Shown here: in pieces, positions 27,229-34,916 of the stretch
Layout of the letters: the number at the start of each line of letters is the position of its first letter
Position numbering within the stretch: position 1 is the stretch's first letter
Assembly (NCBI GenBank): GCA_030037885.1
Contig: JASHPU010000116.1
Span: forward strand, 1-56,464
Direction: 5' to 3'
Length of the DNA: 56,464 bases
Source: Xanthobacteraceae bacterium
GTDB taxonomy: Bacteria > Pseudomonadota > Alphaproteobacteria > Rhizobiales > Xanthobacteraceae
Translations under genes and position numbers: made by a program
Notes under the pieces: generated by a model
What the model was told of the DNA's origin: nothing
The model's database searches: none
What the model saw: only the letters and a program-made list of their open reading frames with translations

Positions 27229-27400
27229 GAGCCTCACCGCGCATGGACATCTGCGGTGAGGGGGCATCCTGGCGTCCTTTCCTTGAGGTCTAGCGCCAGG
27301 CGCGTCCAGTGAGCAGGTGATGCGAGCAAACAACAGCTCACAGCCGGCAACGTGCGGCTATCCTCCGCCGGGTGCCGGCAGCAAAAAAGGGGTTGGGGGA

Positions 27401-27619
27401 ATGTTTGTTAGGGAAAAGCTTCTCGCGGGAGCCGCGGTGCTGACGGCGTTCGCCGCGCTGATGGCGCCGGCACACGCCGCGACGCGCTCGGCGGCTCCTC
27501 AATGCCATAACGGCCCGTTCGCGCTCGGCGAAGCGGCGATCGGTCAGTTGCGGGTCTGCAGCTTCCCGGCGTCCAGGCACCATCGCGGCACGAACACCGA
27601 TCGGGGCGGCCACAAATGA
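27401..27619 (+). CDS. small exported protein of the element
   Basis: A 72-residue protein with a clear Sec signal peptide (LLAGAAVLTAFAALMAPAHA). The short mature part carries two Cys (QCHNGPFALGEAAIG and VCSFPASRHH). GGGGGA precedes ATG 27401, and the stop overlaps the next start (ATGA at 27616). Export from a phage-derived cluster is unusual. The function is unknown. Confidence 0.65.
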   Translation: MFVREKLLAGAAVLTAFAALMAPAHAATRSAAPQCHNGPFALGEAAIGQLRVCSFPASRHHRGTNTDRGGHK

Positions 27620-29031
27620 AAACCTTCTCCACGCGGCTTATCGCGCTGCTGTTCGTCGGCTTGGCATTCCTCTGGACCAGCGCCGGCGCCTATGCGTCAC
27701 TTTACGATCTTGTCCGCATGACGACGCCGACGACGGGCGCGACCAATGTCGTCGCGCTCGGCGTCGCGCTGCCCGGCTTCCTGTCGTTCTCGCAAGCCAA
27801 TGTGCCGGACGGCTCGACCGTCTCGATCGCGATCGGCGATACGGGCGCATCGCCGGCGCAAAACTTGGCTGGATACGGCGTCTACTCGGCCGGCGCCCAG
27901 ACCGTCACCATCACGCAGATCACCGCATCGACCAACGCCGGCGCGATGATCCCGCTGTCCGGATCGGCGCAGATCGCTATTTCACCGAACTCGCACGATC
28001 TTGAAACCGTTGATGCTGGCGGCGCAACGACAATCAGCAACGGGGTACCCGGCGAAATACTGATCGACAATGCAGGTCATGTCGGCGTGGCCGCTAGTGC
28101 GCCGAACATTGATGCCGGCGGCGCGACGACGATTAGCAATGGGACCAACGGCAACCTCTTGGAGGAAGTCGGCGGCCGTCTCGCCCCGAGCGGCATCGCA
28201 GCGTCCAACCTCGCCACGCTTGGCGCAAATATTTTTACCGGGACTCAGACGATCAATCCGCCGTCCGGTACGACCAACCAGGGCATTGCTATTAATCAAA
28301 CCGGGCCGGCATCGAGTGTTCCCGTGAGAAGCCCTATCTACAATATGATTACCGTCAATGACCAAAGCGACGACACGACCAGCAGCGATATCATTGCGGG
28401 GCATTTCCTAGATTTTACAGAGGCGTCCACCACGCCCGCGGCGGTCGCTAACGTATGGGCTGATCGTGTCGACGTGAATGTTAATTCTGCAATTGAAATG
28501 GGCGATATGATTGCGTTGGTGCCGCGCTGCGTCATGAGCGCTGCAAACACCGGCTCCGGCGGCTGCTATGGCGCAAACCCGCAAGGTATTCTGTTGTCTG
28601 GCGGCTCGGCGTCAGAGGTTGCCGGGATGGAATGCGACAGCCGTATCGACAACGGCGCGTCGGCGCTTTGGCACTTTGGCTGTGGCGCTGTCATGACGGG
28701 ATCGGAGAATGGCACGGCGCTAGACGGCGCTTACGAGATCGGCGCTGTTGAGACGGGTTGGAACGTCGGGCTTCTATTCAACTCGCTGCACGGGCACGCT
28801 GCTCTTTCAAGTAGCGGATGCGCCGTGTGTACGGACGGAAGTTCGGCGACCGTCGCTACCGGTATCGATCTTTCCACGTGGACAATCACTGGCGACTTCC
28901 TCAAGGGTCCCAACGGTTTTGCAATCACGGGAGCCGGGGGTGTGCAAATCCTCGGCAGCCCAGGTTTGTCGTGTACCGGAACGCCGAGTTCAAGCTTTAC
29001 GACGGCCAACGGGATCGTAGTTCACTGTTAG
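27616..29031 (+). CDS. exported phage tail-fibre-like protein
   Basis: A 471-residue protein. A signal peptide (LIALLFVGLAFLWTSAGAYA) is joined to ASLYDLVRMTTPTTGATNVV and VSIAIGDTGASPAQNLAGYG, the N-terminal module I associate with tail-fibre or minor structural proteins of rhizobial phages. Two copies of DAGGATTISNG follow, then a beta-rich Gly/Ser/Thr region and a C-terminal segment with several Cys. The fusion of a Sec signal to a virion-type module is the odd point: the product would go to the periplasm or cell surface. It may be a surface adhesin or receptor-masking protein, which is inference. Confidence 0.7.
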   Translation: MKTFSTRLIALLFVGLAFLWTSAGAYASLYDLVRMTTPTTGATNVVALGVALPGFLSFSQANVPDGSTVSIAIGDTGASPAQNLAGYGVYSAGAQTVTITQITASTNAGAMIPLSGSAQIAISPNSHDLETVDAGGATTISNGVPGEILIDNAGHVGVAASAPNIDAGGATTISNGTNGNLLEEVGGRLAPSGIAASNLATLGANIFTGTQTINPPSGTTNQGIAINQTGPASSVPVRSPIYNMITVNDQSDDTTSSDIIAGHFLDFTEASTTPAAVANVWADRVDVNVNSAIEMGDMIALVPRCVMSAANTGSGGCYGANPQGILLSGGSASEVAGMECDSRIDNGASALWHFGCGAVMTGSENGTALDGAYEIGAVETGWNVGLLFNSLHGHAALSSSGCAVCTDGSSATVATGIDLSTWTITGDFLKGPNGFAITGAGGVQILGSPGLSCTGTPSSSFTTANGIVVHC

Positions 29032-29042
29032 GAGGACATGCG

Positions 29043-29291
29043 ATGAAAATCGGAACGCTTGTTGTTTGTTTGATTGCTGCGACTTTGTCAACTACTGCAT
29101 GGGCGCAACAGCTCGCGCCATCACAGCTCGCGCTCGCGCATATGGCCGCTGTAGCGGATGCCTATGAGGCACAAATGGAAAGGTTCAGTGCTGAAAACGT
29201 CGCGCTTCAGAAACAAATATCTGATTTGAAAAGCAAGTGCGGCGAGCCATGCAAAGAAGCCAAGCGGCCGGCGGCTCAGTCGGCGAAGTAG
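29043..29291 (+). CDS. small exported coiled-coil protein
   Basis: An 82-residue protein. A signal peptide (LVVCLIAATLSTTAWA) is followed by a short coiled coil (YEAQMERFSAENVALQKQIS) and a Cys pair (KCGEPC). TTAGGAGG precedes ATG 29043, 11 bp after the tail-fibre-like gene, so the two are co-expressed. It could be a periplasmic chaperone or anchor for that protein; this is inference from position only. Confidence 0.65.
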   Translation: MKIGTLVVCLIAATLSTTAWAQQLAPSQLALAHMAAVADAYEAQMERFSAENVALQKQISDLKSKCGEPCKEAKRPAAQSAK

Positions 29292-29361
29292 GTTTTCCGA
29301 TGGCCGCATCCTAACTTCGGCAAATAGCAACCACTGCATCTTGGTAGGTCCAGCCATCATC

Positions 29362-29619
29362 ATGAACCCATTTTCCGATCGATATCCAATGATCGAAATT
29401 GCGGACGCGATCGTCGCTTGGCATCGGCGCTTCGTTGATCTGCTGCCGCCGTACTGGCCCACGCTCGAACAGCTCGGCGCCGACATGCGGCGGCTGGAGG
29501 CAATCGCCGGCGTCAACAAGGTTGCGCTCGCGATCGGCATTTTGCCGATCGCGTCATTCGCCATGCCGCGCGTGCCGCAACTCCCGAATCTGTCTTTCCA
29601 ACTGAAGGAATCACCATGA
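29362..29619 (+). CDS. hypothetical phage protein
   Basis: An 85-residue protein starting MNPFSDRYPMIEIADAIVAW. It contains an amphipathic or membrane-like stretch (VNKVALAIGILPIASFAMP). TTG 29341 is an alternative start. The stop overlaps the tail-chaperone start (ATGA, 29616). The single hydrophobic segment would suit a small membrane protein; no family is recognised. Confidence 0.5.
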   Translation: MNPFSDRYPMIEIADAIVAWHRRFVDLLPPYWPTLEQLGADMRRLEAIAGVNKVALAIGILPIASFAMPRVPQLPNLSFQLKESP

Positions 29620-30002
29620 ACGAGCCAACCCAAGTCACCACCGAAAAGGTGCTCGGGCCGGCGCCGGGCGAGCTGGGCTACGCGATGGCGCAGCCAGCGC
29701 CCGTCGTTACGGTCAAAGATCGCAAGGGCCGCGAGCTGAAAATTCGCCGACTGACCGCGCTCGATCGGCTGCGCCTGTTCGAAGCGCTCGGGCCGAAGCT
29801 CGCCGAAAACGTGATGTACGTCTCCTACGCGCTATCTGCCGCCTGCGTCGTGTCGATCGACGGCGTGGCGCAGGGCGTGCCGGCCTCGAAGCTACAGCTC
29901 GAAACGTTGATCCAGAGGCTCGATAACGACGGGCTCGAAGCGGCGACTGCCGCGCATCGGGAGCATTTCGAGAAGGGTGAGAGTGGCGACCCTTTGCCAT
30001 AA
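29616..30002 (+). CDS. phage tail assembly chaperone, short form (gpG-like)
   Basis: A 128-residue protein. The core IRRLTALDRLRLFEALGPKL with the following helical part is typical of siphophage and gene-transfer-agent tail assembly chaperones. These hold the tape measure during tail assembly. The position, two genes upstream of the tape measure, fits. The last codons form a -1 slippery heptamer just before the stop (29990-29996), so a longer -1 product is expected. Its start overlaps the previous stop. Confidence 0.78.
   Translation: MNEPTQVTTEKVLGPAPGELGYAMAQPAPVVTVKDRKGRELKIRRLTALDRLRLFEALGPKLAENVMYVSYALSAACVVSIDGVAQGVPASKLQLETLIQRLDNDGLEAATAAHREHFEKGESGDPLP
29990..29996 (+). other. predicted -1 ribosomal frameshift site (slippery heptamer)
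   Basis: The heptamer C CCT TTG matches X XXY YYZ in the zero frame (CCC and TTT). It lies two codons before the zero-frame stop TAA (30000-30002). The -1 frame has a stop about four codons upstream and no good start downstream, yet encodes a sensible protein to 30181. This is the classical arrangement of the phage tail chaperone G/GT pair. Confidence 0.75.
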
Positions 30003-30181
30003 GGAAGCTCGTCGCCGATCCGGTATTGCGCGAGTGCGTCGGCCTGGTCCGCAAGGGCTTCCCGCCCGAATGGGCCTTCAGTTTGTCGAACGACACCCGC
30101 GTCGCATTCCTGATCATCTGCGGCGAGATCGACGGCGGCGAGTTCGACTGGGGCTCGGGGAGGTGGAAAGAGCGCAAATGA
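29990..30181 (+). CDS. frameshift extension of the tail assembly chaperone (gpT-like part)
   Basis: In the -1 frame the sequence reads PFAIRKLVADPVLRECVGLV, RKGFPPEWAFSLSNDTRVAF, LIICGEIDGGEFDWGSGRW and ends KERK. This is about 63 residues, making a fusion of about 188 residues from ATG 29616. No ATG or ribosome site supports independent initiation; a TTG inside is the only candidate. The stop overlaps the next ATG (30178). In lambda-type tails the long form recruits the tail tube subunit to the tape measure. Confidence 0.7.
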   Translation, partial: PFAIRKLVADPVLRECVGLVRKGFPPEWAFSLSNDTRVAFLIICGEIDGGEFDWGSGRWKERK

Positions 30182-30630
30182 CGACGCTCACGCTCGACGA
30201 GTTCGCGAAGATGCTGCAGGCCTCCGCAAAGGCGGTGCGGCCGCGGCTTGATGCCGACCTTGCGAAGATCGGCGCGCTCACCGTTCCGCTCGCGGCGGAA
30301 ATGATCGGCAACGAAATGTCCGACTGGCCGCCGCTCGCGCCGGCGACCGTCGCCGAGAAAGAGCGGCTCGGCTACACCGGGCAAGTCTCGGCAACAGATC
30401 CGCGGTTGCGCACCGGAGCGGATCGGGATTCGATCAGGGCCGAAGTTGCGGACCTGACGCTCGCCGTTGGCTCCGATCGCAAGATTTTCCGCTATCAGGA
30501 ACTCGGCACTCAAACTACCCCGCCGCGGCCCGTGCTCGGTCCGGCGATGCTCGGCAGTCTTGAATTCGCGGCCGAGACGCTCGGCGAAACCGCCGTCGCG
30601 CTGCTCACGCCGGGGGCGAAGCTCAAATGA
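30178..30630 (+). CDS. phage tail completion / HK97 gp10-like protein
   Basis: A 150-residue protein. MTTLTLDEFAKMLQASAKAV opens it, and WPPLAPATVAEKERLGYTGQ, LTLAVGSDRKIFRYQELGTQ and PPRPVLGPAM are typical of gp10/virion-morphogenesis proteins that close the head-tail or tail-terminator junction. In most siphophages it precedes the tail tube gene; here it lies after the chaperone. It overlaps both neighbours by 4 bp. Confidence 0.72.
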   Translation: MTTLTLDEFAKMLQASAKAVRPRLDADLAKIGALTVPLAAEMIGNEMSDWPPLAPATVAEKERLGYTGQVSATDPRLRTGADRDSIRAEVADLTLAVGSDRKIFRYQELGTQTTPPRPVLGPAMLGSLEFAAETLGETAVALLTPGAKLK

Positions 30631-32588
30631 TCTCCACGTTCGAAGTCGCGTCGGTTTTCAAGATCAAGGACGAGGCGACCGCGACCCTCACCCGGATGGC
30701 CGAGAAGGTCGCCGAATTCAATCTGATGGTCAAAGAGGCCCGCGAAAACCTCGCGGGCCTGAGCCGGCTGCGCCTGTCCGGATTAAATGCGCGACTCCAA
30801 GGCCTGACCGATCAGGCCGGCAAGCTGCGCGCCTCGTTCGGCAACACGTTTGCCACGATGGATGCGCAGGTCGGGACCGCGATCACCGAGGTGCACACGT
30901 TGGCGGCGGAATGGCAACGCGTTGCGGCCGCCGCGACGGCGGCGAGCCGCGCCACGCGCGCGATCGCCGCCGCTAATCCGCGACAGCGCGTCATGGGTCA
31001 TGGCGGCGGTGGAGGCGGCGGCATTCACGTTTCATCACTGGGCCTGCCGTTCCCCGGCGGTCATGCCAACGTCCGCATCGGCAACAATGCCGCGATGGCG
31101 GGCGCCGGCATGCTGGCCTACGGCGCCTATCAGGAAGCGCAGTTCGAGGACGCTGCTTTTCGCGCGATGTATACGGCGGGCATCCCGGCCGACAAAGGCG
31201 AGCAAGCACGTCGCTTCAAAGAATTGCGCGACCTTGTTCAGCGCGAAGCGGCGAAGACCGGCATGCCGGTGCATGACGTAGAGGGCGCGTTGCTGGTCGG
31301 TATGCGGCAATTTGCTGGAATGCCGTGGGGCCAGCGTATCGCCGTGATGCCTCCGTTGATGGAGGCCGCGGCCGCCGAGGCTCGGCTCAAGGACAGCTCC
31401 ACGGCGGAAGGCATGGAGGTGTTCACCGGCTTCGCGCATATGATGAAGCATTATTCCGTCGAGGACCTGAAACGCGACGCGCCGAAGATCGCGTATCTGA
31501 GCACGGTCGACCCCGAGCGGCTCAAATCGATGGAGCGCACGGCGAGTTACGCCGTGCCGATCCTGCAATCCGGATTGGAATTCGACCCGTTCGACACGCT
31601 CTTGCTGATGACCGCGATGCAGCGCGGCGGCGTGGCGAACACGAAGTCCGGGACGTGGATTCGCGAGCTTGCGATCAGAGCGCAGCCGGGCACGTCGCTG
31701 ATGTCCAAGACGGCGTTCAAGAAGCACGAGGAGGCGCTGCACGCGCTTGGCCTGGTCGACGCCAACAATCAACCGACCTGGTTTACGGCCGGCAAGCCCG
31801 ATCTCCTCAAGCTTCTCGACATCGGCGGCGAGCACGCGGGCGCCATTCCGCTCACCCAACGCGCCGCAATCGAGCGGCAGTTGTTCGGCGCGCAAGGCTC
31901 CGGCGCATTCGCATTGCTTTCCGATCCGGCGATCCGAGGGCAGATCGAGGGGCTGAAGGCCGAACTCGCCCGGTTCGAGACCGGGACTGCGTTTTTCAAG
32001 GAGTATGGCGAGTCCTCGCCGATCCAGCAGTTCCGCGAGACCTGGGCGGACCTGCAGAACGTCCTGATGGACATCGGCACGAAGGTGTTGCCGCCGCTCA
32101 CCGATACGCTGCGAAGCTTCGACAGCGGCCTGAAAACGATGAAGGATACGCTCGGCTCCGGCGTGCTCGGCACGATCGTCACGGCCGGGCTCGGCGCCTA
32201 TGCGGGCGGCCGCATCGCCGGCGCGCCAGGCGCGATCGTCGGCGGCATCCTTGGCGCTGCGCTGCCGAACAAACAGGAATACGGCACGCTCAGCTGGTCC
32301 GATTGGTGGACCAACATCAAGGAGCATCCGGGCAGCGCGCTGTTCGGGCTGCGCAATTCGTCGTTGTCGTCATCATCATCATCCGGCTCGCAGTCTTGGA
32401 ACGTGGTCGCGCCGCCGACCGGGCAGCAAACAATTCAGGTGACGAGCAACCTCTACGTCGACGGGGACAAGCTGGCAATGGCGGTGACCAAGCACCAGGT
32501 CCGGCAGGGCGCCGGTCCGGCCGAAGGCGCGCCGTATCACGATCCGACGTTCTCGACCGCGCCGCTCGATTACGCCATTCCGTTCTGA
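30627..32588 (+). CDS. phage tail tape measure protein
   Basis: A 653-residue protein. A helical N-terminus (FKIKDEATATLTRMAEKVAE) and a glycine-rich hinge (MGHGGGGGGGIHVSS) are followed by long helical segments. A hydrophobic Gly/Ala-rich region (GLGAYAGGRIAGAPGAIVGG) lies near residue 530. Such proteins span the tail lumen and set tail length; at about 1.5 angstrom per residue this would give a tail near 100 nm. It is the last gene of the phage block: no distal-tail, hub or fibre gene follows. A GC-rich hairpin comes right after it. Confidence 0.85.
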   Translation: MISTFEVASVFKIKDEATATLTRMAEKVAEFNLMVKEARENLAGLSRLRLSGLNARLQGLTDQAGKLRASFGNTFATMDAQVGTAITEVHTLAAEWQRVAAAATAASRATRAIAAANPRQRVMGHGGGGGGGIHVSSLGLPFPGGHANVRIGNNAAMAGAGMLAYGAYQEAQFEDAAFRAMYTAGIPADKGEQARRFKELRDLVQREAAKTGMPVHDVEGALLVGMRQFAGMPWGQRIAVMPPLMEAAAAEARLKDSSTAEGMEVFTGFAHMMKHYSVEDLKRDAPKIAYLSTVDPERLKSMERTASYAVPILQSGLEFDPFDTLLLMTAMQRGGVANTKSGTWIRELAIRAQPGTSLMSKTAFKKHEEALHALGLVDANNQPTWFTAGKPDLLKLLDIGGEHAGAIPLTQRAAIERQLFGAQGSGAFALLSDPAIRGQIEGLKAELARFETGTAFFKEYGESSPIQQFRETWADLQNVLMDIGTKVLPPLTDTLRSFDSGLKTMKDTLGSGVLGTIVTAGLGAYAGGRIAGAPGAIVGGILGAALPNKQEYGTLSWSDWWTNIKEHPGSALFGLRNSSLSSSSSSGSQSWNVVAPPTGQQTIQVTSNLYVDGDKLAMAVTKHQVRQGAGPAEGAPYHDPTFSTAPLDYAIPF

Positions 32589-32590
32589 GA

Positions 32591-32611
32591 GGCCGGCGCT
32601 TGGCGCCGGCT
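32591..32611 (+). terminator. hairpin after tape measure gene
   Basis: GCCGGCGCTTGGCGCCGGC forms a 7-bp GC stem (GCCGGCG/CGCCGGC) with a 5-base loop, followed by TTCAAT. It begins a few bases after the tape measure stop. The U tract is weak, so termination is likely but not certain. Confidence 0.5.
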
Positions 32612-32658
32612 TCAATCTCGGGCGCGTCCAACCGTGTGTATGGCAGTGTGTACAGGCA

Positions 32659-32696
32659 TTGACGCTTGCGAGACGCATGTGTATATCCGTACACAT
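32659..32696 (+). promoter_or_regulatory. hicAB promoter with palindromic operator
   Basis: TTGACG (32659-32664), a 17-bp spacer and TATATC (32682-32687) make a good sigma-70-type promoter. The perfect dyad ATGTGTA-TATCCG-TACACAT (32677-32696) covers the -10 box and runs into the hicA ATG at 32695. Further TGTGTA half-sites occur at 32635 and 32647. HicB-type antitoxins repress their own promoter, so this is the probable operator. The expected transcription start is at or next to the hicA ATG, suggesting a leaderless message. Confidence 0.65.
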
Positions 32697-32883
32697 GGAT
32701 AGCCGGGCCGTTATTGACGCGCTCAAGGCTGCGGGCTGGCGGCGGGTGGCACAAAAGGGCAGCCACGTTCAGTTCAAGCATCCGACCAAACCCGGCCGCG
32801 TCACCGTCCCGCATCCGAAGAGAGACGTGCCGGTCGGCACGCTCCGCAGCATCGAAAAGCAAGCGCAACTCAAATTGAGGTAG
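32695..32883 (+). CDS. hicA: HicA-family mRNA interferase toxin
   Basis: A 62-residue dsRBD-like toxin. DSRAVIDALKAAGWRRVAQK, then GSHVQFKHP with the catalytic His, and VTVPHPKRDVPVGTLRSIEK are the standard HicA motifs. It cleaves mRNA when free of HicB. ATG 32695 is preferred because the promoter lies immediately upstream and the protein then begins exactly where family members do. It is followed after 5 bp by hicB. Confidence 0.93.
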   Translation: MDSRAVIDALKAAGWRRVAQKGSHVQFKHPTKPGRVTVPHPKRDVPVGTLRSIEKQAQLKLR

Positions 32884-32888
32884 TCGAA

Positions 32889-33287
32889 ATGCGCTACTAC
32901 ATCGCCCTGATCCACAAGGACGCCGACAGCGACTATGGCGTTTCGTTTCCCGATCTTCCCGGCTGCGTCACTGCCGGCCGCACCTTGGACGAGGCGCGCA
33001 GCATGGCCGCGGAGGCGCTCGCATTGCACCTTGAGGGGCTGGCCGCCGACGGCGTGGAAATTCCGCCGCCATCTACACTCGAAGCAATCATGGCCGAGGA
33101 AGGCTATCGCGATGGTGTTGCTACGCTCGTTCCGGCACCGACGGCGGCAGGCGAGAAAGCGCGCGTCAACGTCATGCTGCCTGAGGACGTGCTTGCTGAC
33201 GCCGATCGCTATGCGGAGGCGCACGGCGTCAATCGATCGGAGTTTATTGCGCTGGCGATCAAGCACGAATTGGAACGCGCCGCGTAA
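32889..33287 (+). CDS. hicB: HicB-family antitoxin
   Basis: A 132-residue antitoxin. The partial RNase H-like N-domain (YYIALIHKDADSDYGVSFPD, LPGCVTAGRTLDEARSMAAE) binds HicA. The C-terminal ribbon-helix-helix (RVNVMLPEDVLADADRYAEA, NRSEFIALAIKHEL) binds the operator. It lies 5 bp after hicA in one operon. The pair probably stabilises the element by addiction. Confidence 0.93.
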   Translation: MRYYIALIHKDADSDYGVSFPDLPGCVTAGRTLDEARSMAAEALALHLEGLAADGVEIPPPSTLEAIMAEEGYRDGVATLVPAPTAAGEKARVNVMLPEDVLADADRYAEAHGVNRSEFIALAIKHELERAA

Positions 33288-33295
33288 CCTCGGCC

Positions 33296-33509
33296 CTGCT
33301 CGCATTCGATTAATTTCGTTCAGTGTCGTGTAGCCCTTCCCGGCGGTGCGCTCGACGATCAGGCGGCCACGATCGCGTTCCCGCCGCAGGCCTGCGGCGG
33401 TCATCGAACCGTCGGGATACGCGATTGCCGCCGCGACAGCCAAGCGCAACGGCGTGTCGGGCCCGACCTGGTCGGGCGGTGGGATGGTGAGCTGGTGCAT
33501 CGACCGCAT
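33296..33509 (-). pseudogene. small phage-associated protein, 3' end lost
   Basis: From ATG 33509 (or 33500) the frame reads MHQLTIPPPDQVGPDTPLRL, AVAAAIAYPDGSMTAAGLRR and GRLIVERTAGKGYTTLNEIN. This is a motif order I associate with short DNA-binding/excisionase-like proteins of rhizobial prophages. After INRMRA it runs without recognisable sense into sequence antisense to hicB, as if the 3' end had been replaced when hicAB arrived. The structured region 33549-33720 is its 5' leader. Confidence 0.5.
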
Positions 33510-33548
33510 GGAATTGCCGAAGCCCACGCGAGATGCAAGCGCGAGTTT

Positions 33549-33720
33549 TCCACTTGTGGAATGCACTGCGCAGCGGCCCCGGAAGGGGCTTTTTGCGCGT
33601 TGTCGAAAAATCGGGTATATGTGCTCGCGGAGCGTGAGAACTCCCGCAGCGGTCCCTTGCCGGGGATCGCGCTGCATCCGCGATAGGCGACCGCAAAGGC
33701 TTGCCGGCCTTTTCGTCGCC
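33549..33720. ncRNA. highly structured RNA candidate
   Basis: Four to five hairpins occur in series. TTCCAC-TT-GTGGAA is near 33549. GCCCC-GGAA-GGGGC followed by TTTTT lies at 33576-33594 and could be a plus-strand terminator. GCGGAG/CTCCCGC is at 33627-33647. GCGGTCCC-TTGCC-GGGGATCGC is at 33649-33670. GGCGAC..AAAGGC-TTGCCG-GCCTTT..GTCGCC is at 33686-33720. Two loops share TTGCC. The strand is not certain: on the minus strand it would be the leader of the small phage-type gene at 33509, reminiscent of phage C4-type antisense regulators. No family is asserted. Confidence 0.45.
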
Positions 33721-33910
33721 GAAACACGCCGCGCCCACAACCGTGGGCCGCGACCGGCTCGGATTATGCCGGGAGCGCCTCGGTTATACAATAGCCTTCG
33801 GGCGAAGGCCGTGGCGCACGTTCTCGCGGACGTGTTTCTCACGCTCCCGGCGCCAGCCTGCCGCTGGCGACCCGGCCGTGAGAAAGCCGGATCAAACCGC
33901 GAGCCCATCA

Positions 33911-34714
33911 ATGAAAAACGAAACATCTTCGCGCACGCGCGTTGACAGCGCGCCTGCGCATTCCGCGTTGGGCGTAAACCGTAGGAGCGCGCTTATGAAC
34001 TTGATCGTAACCGCTATGTCACTTGCATCCGCTACCGCTTTCGCGGAGCCCTCGATTGTGCCGGCCACGTCGATCGCCGCACTATCTCCGGACAATCCTG
34101 ATGCTGAACTGGTCGCTCTTTGCCAAGAGACTCTGACCGCGTGGCGCAATATGGAGGCGGCGATCGCTGACTCGGACGCAGCAGAGGAGACTTACAAGGC
34201 CCGCACGCCCATGAGACCGGCGGCGCTGCGCTGGAATCCAACGGACCCGATTGGTAACGAGCTCGAGTATACCGGTCATAAACGGGCGCAGCTTTGGTGC
34301 AATTCAGAACAGATTGAAGAGCGGCGCAACGTCCCATGCACTCGCGAGGAATTTATCGGAACACACGAGGAGTGGGATTTGTTGCCGGTCGACGCACCGC
34401 CGCCGCCTGATTTGCAAGCGCGACTCTTCGCCCAGATTCCGAACGAGACGGACCAGAAGCGCTTCGACGAGATTCTCGCGGCGCATGACGCCTACACGGC
34501 GCAGCTCGCGGCGCTACGGCGAGACACGGGGCTCGATGCCGCCGACGCCCACTATGACGAGGCCTGCGCGCGCTACAACGATCTTGAGCAGCGCGTGATT
34601 GACAGCACCGCCGCGACGGTCGATGGCATCAGGGCGAAGGCGATCGTCGCGGCCGAGACAAAATCTGATGACCTTGCGTGGTCTATCATCGACGATATGG
34701 TCGCGGCCGCATGA
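33911..34714 (+). CDS. prophage-associated protein with Tat-like signal
   Basis: A 267-residue protein. The N-terminus contains NRRSALMNLIVTAMSLASAT ending TAFA, a twin-Arg-like export signal. The mature part is helical and acidic (LCQETLTAWRNMEAAIADSD, DEILAAHDAYTAQLAALRRD), probably coiled coil. I associate this type with prophage-like regions of Bradyrhizobium-type genomes, from memory only. The stop overlaps the next ATG at 34711. The 33721-33910 stretch before it holds no gene. The function is unknown. Confidence 0.65.
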   Translation: MKNETSSRTRVDSAPAHSALGVNRRSALMNLIVTAMSLASATAFAEPSIVPATSIAALSPDNPDAELVALCQETLTAWRNMEAAIADSDAAEETYKARTPMRPAALRWNPTDPIGNELEYTGHKRAQLWCNSEQIEERRNVPCTREEFIGTHEEWDLLPVDAPPPPDLQARLFAQIPNETDQKRFDEILAAHDAYTAQLAALRRDTGLDAADAHYDEACARYNDLEQRVIDSTAATVDGIRAKAIVAAETKSDDLAWSIIDDMVAAA

Positions 34715-34908
34715 CGGACGAAATCAAACAAACGAACGAGAAGGGCGCCGGCGTGATGCCGGCGCCGCCCGGCCTTCGCCCGGAAATCGCGCGGCTGATC
34801 GAGGAGCTTGCCCGCGCGGCGGCGCGGCGCAAGGACCGGCAGACGGCTAAACTCGCTGCAGAGCGCCGGGCCGCTACGGCACACGTTCCAACGACAGCGC
34901 GATCGTAA
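34711..34908 (+). CDS. small charged protein coupled to upstream gene
   Basis: A 65-residue protein. MTDEIKQTNEKGAGVMPAPP is followed by a basic helix (IARLIEELARAAARRKDRQT). ATG 34711 overlaps the upstream stop (ATGA), so it is translationally coupled. No membrane span or known domain is visible. Confidence 0.55.
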   Translation: MTDEIKQTNEKGAGVMPAPPGLRPEIARLIEELARAAARRKDRQTAKLAAERRAATAHVPTTARS

Positions 34909-34916
34909 GCGCTTTT

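Noticed and set aside
33401-33727. Open frame of 108 residues on the minus strand (and overlapping frames on both strands)
   Set aside because: The composition is shadow-like, several frames are open at once, and the DNA is a run of hairpins; a structured RNA explains it better.
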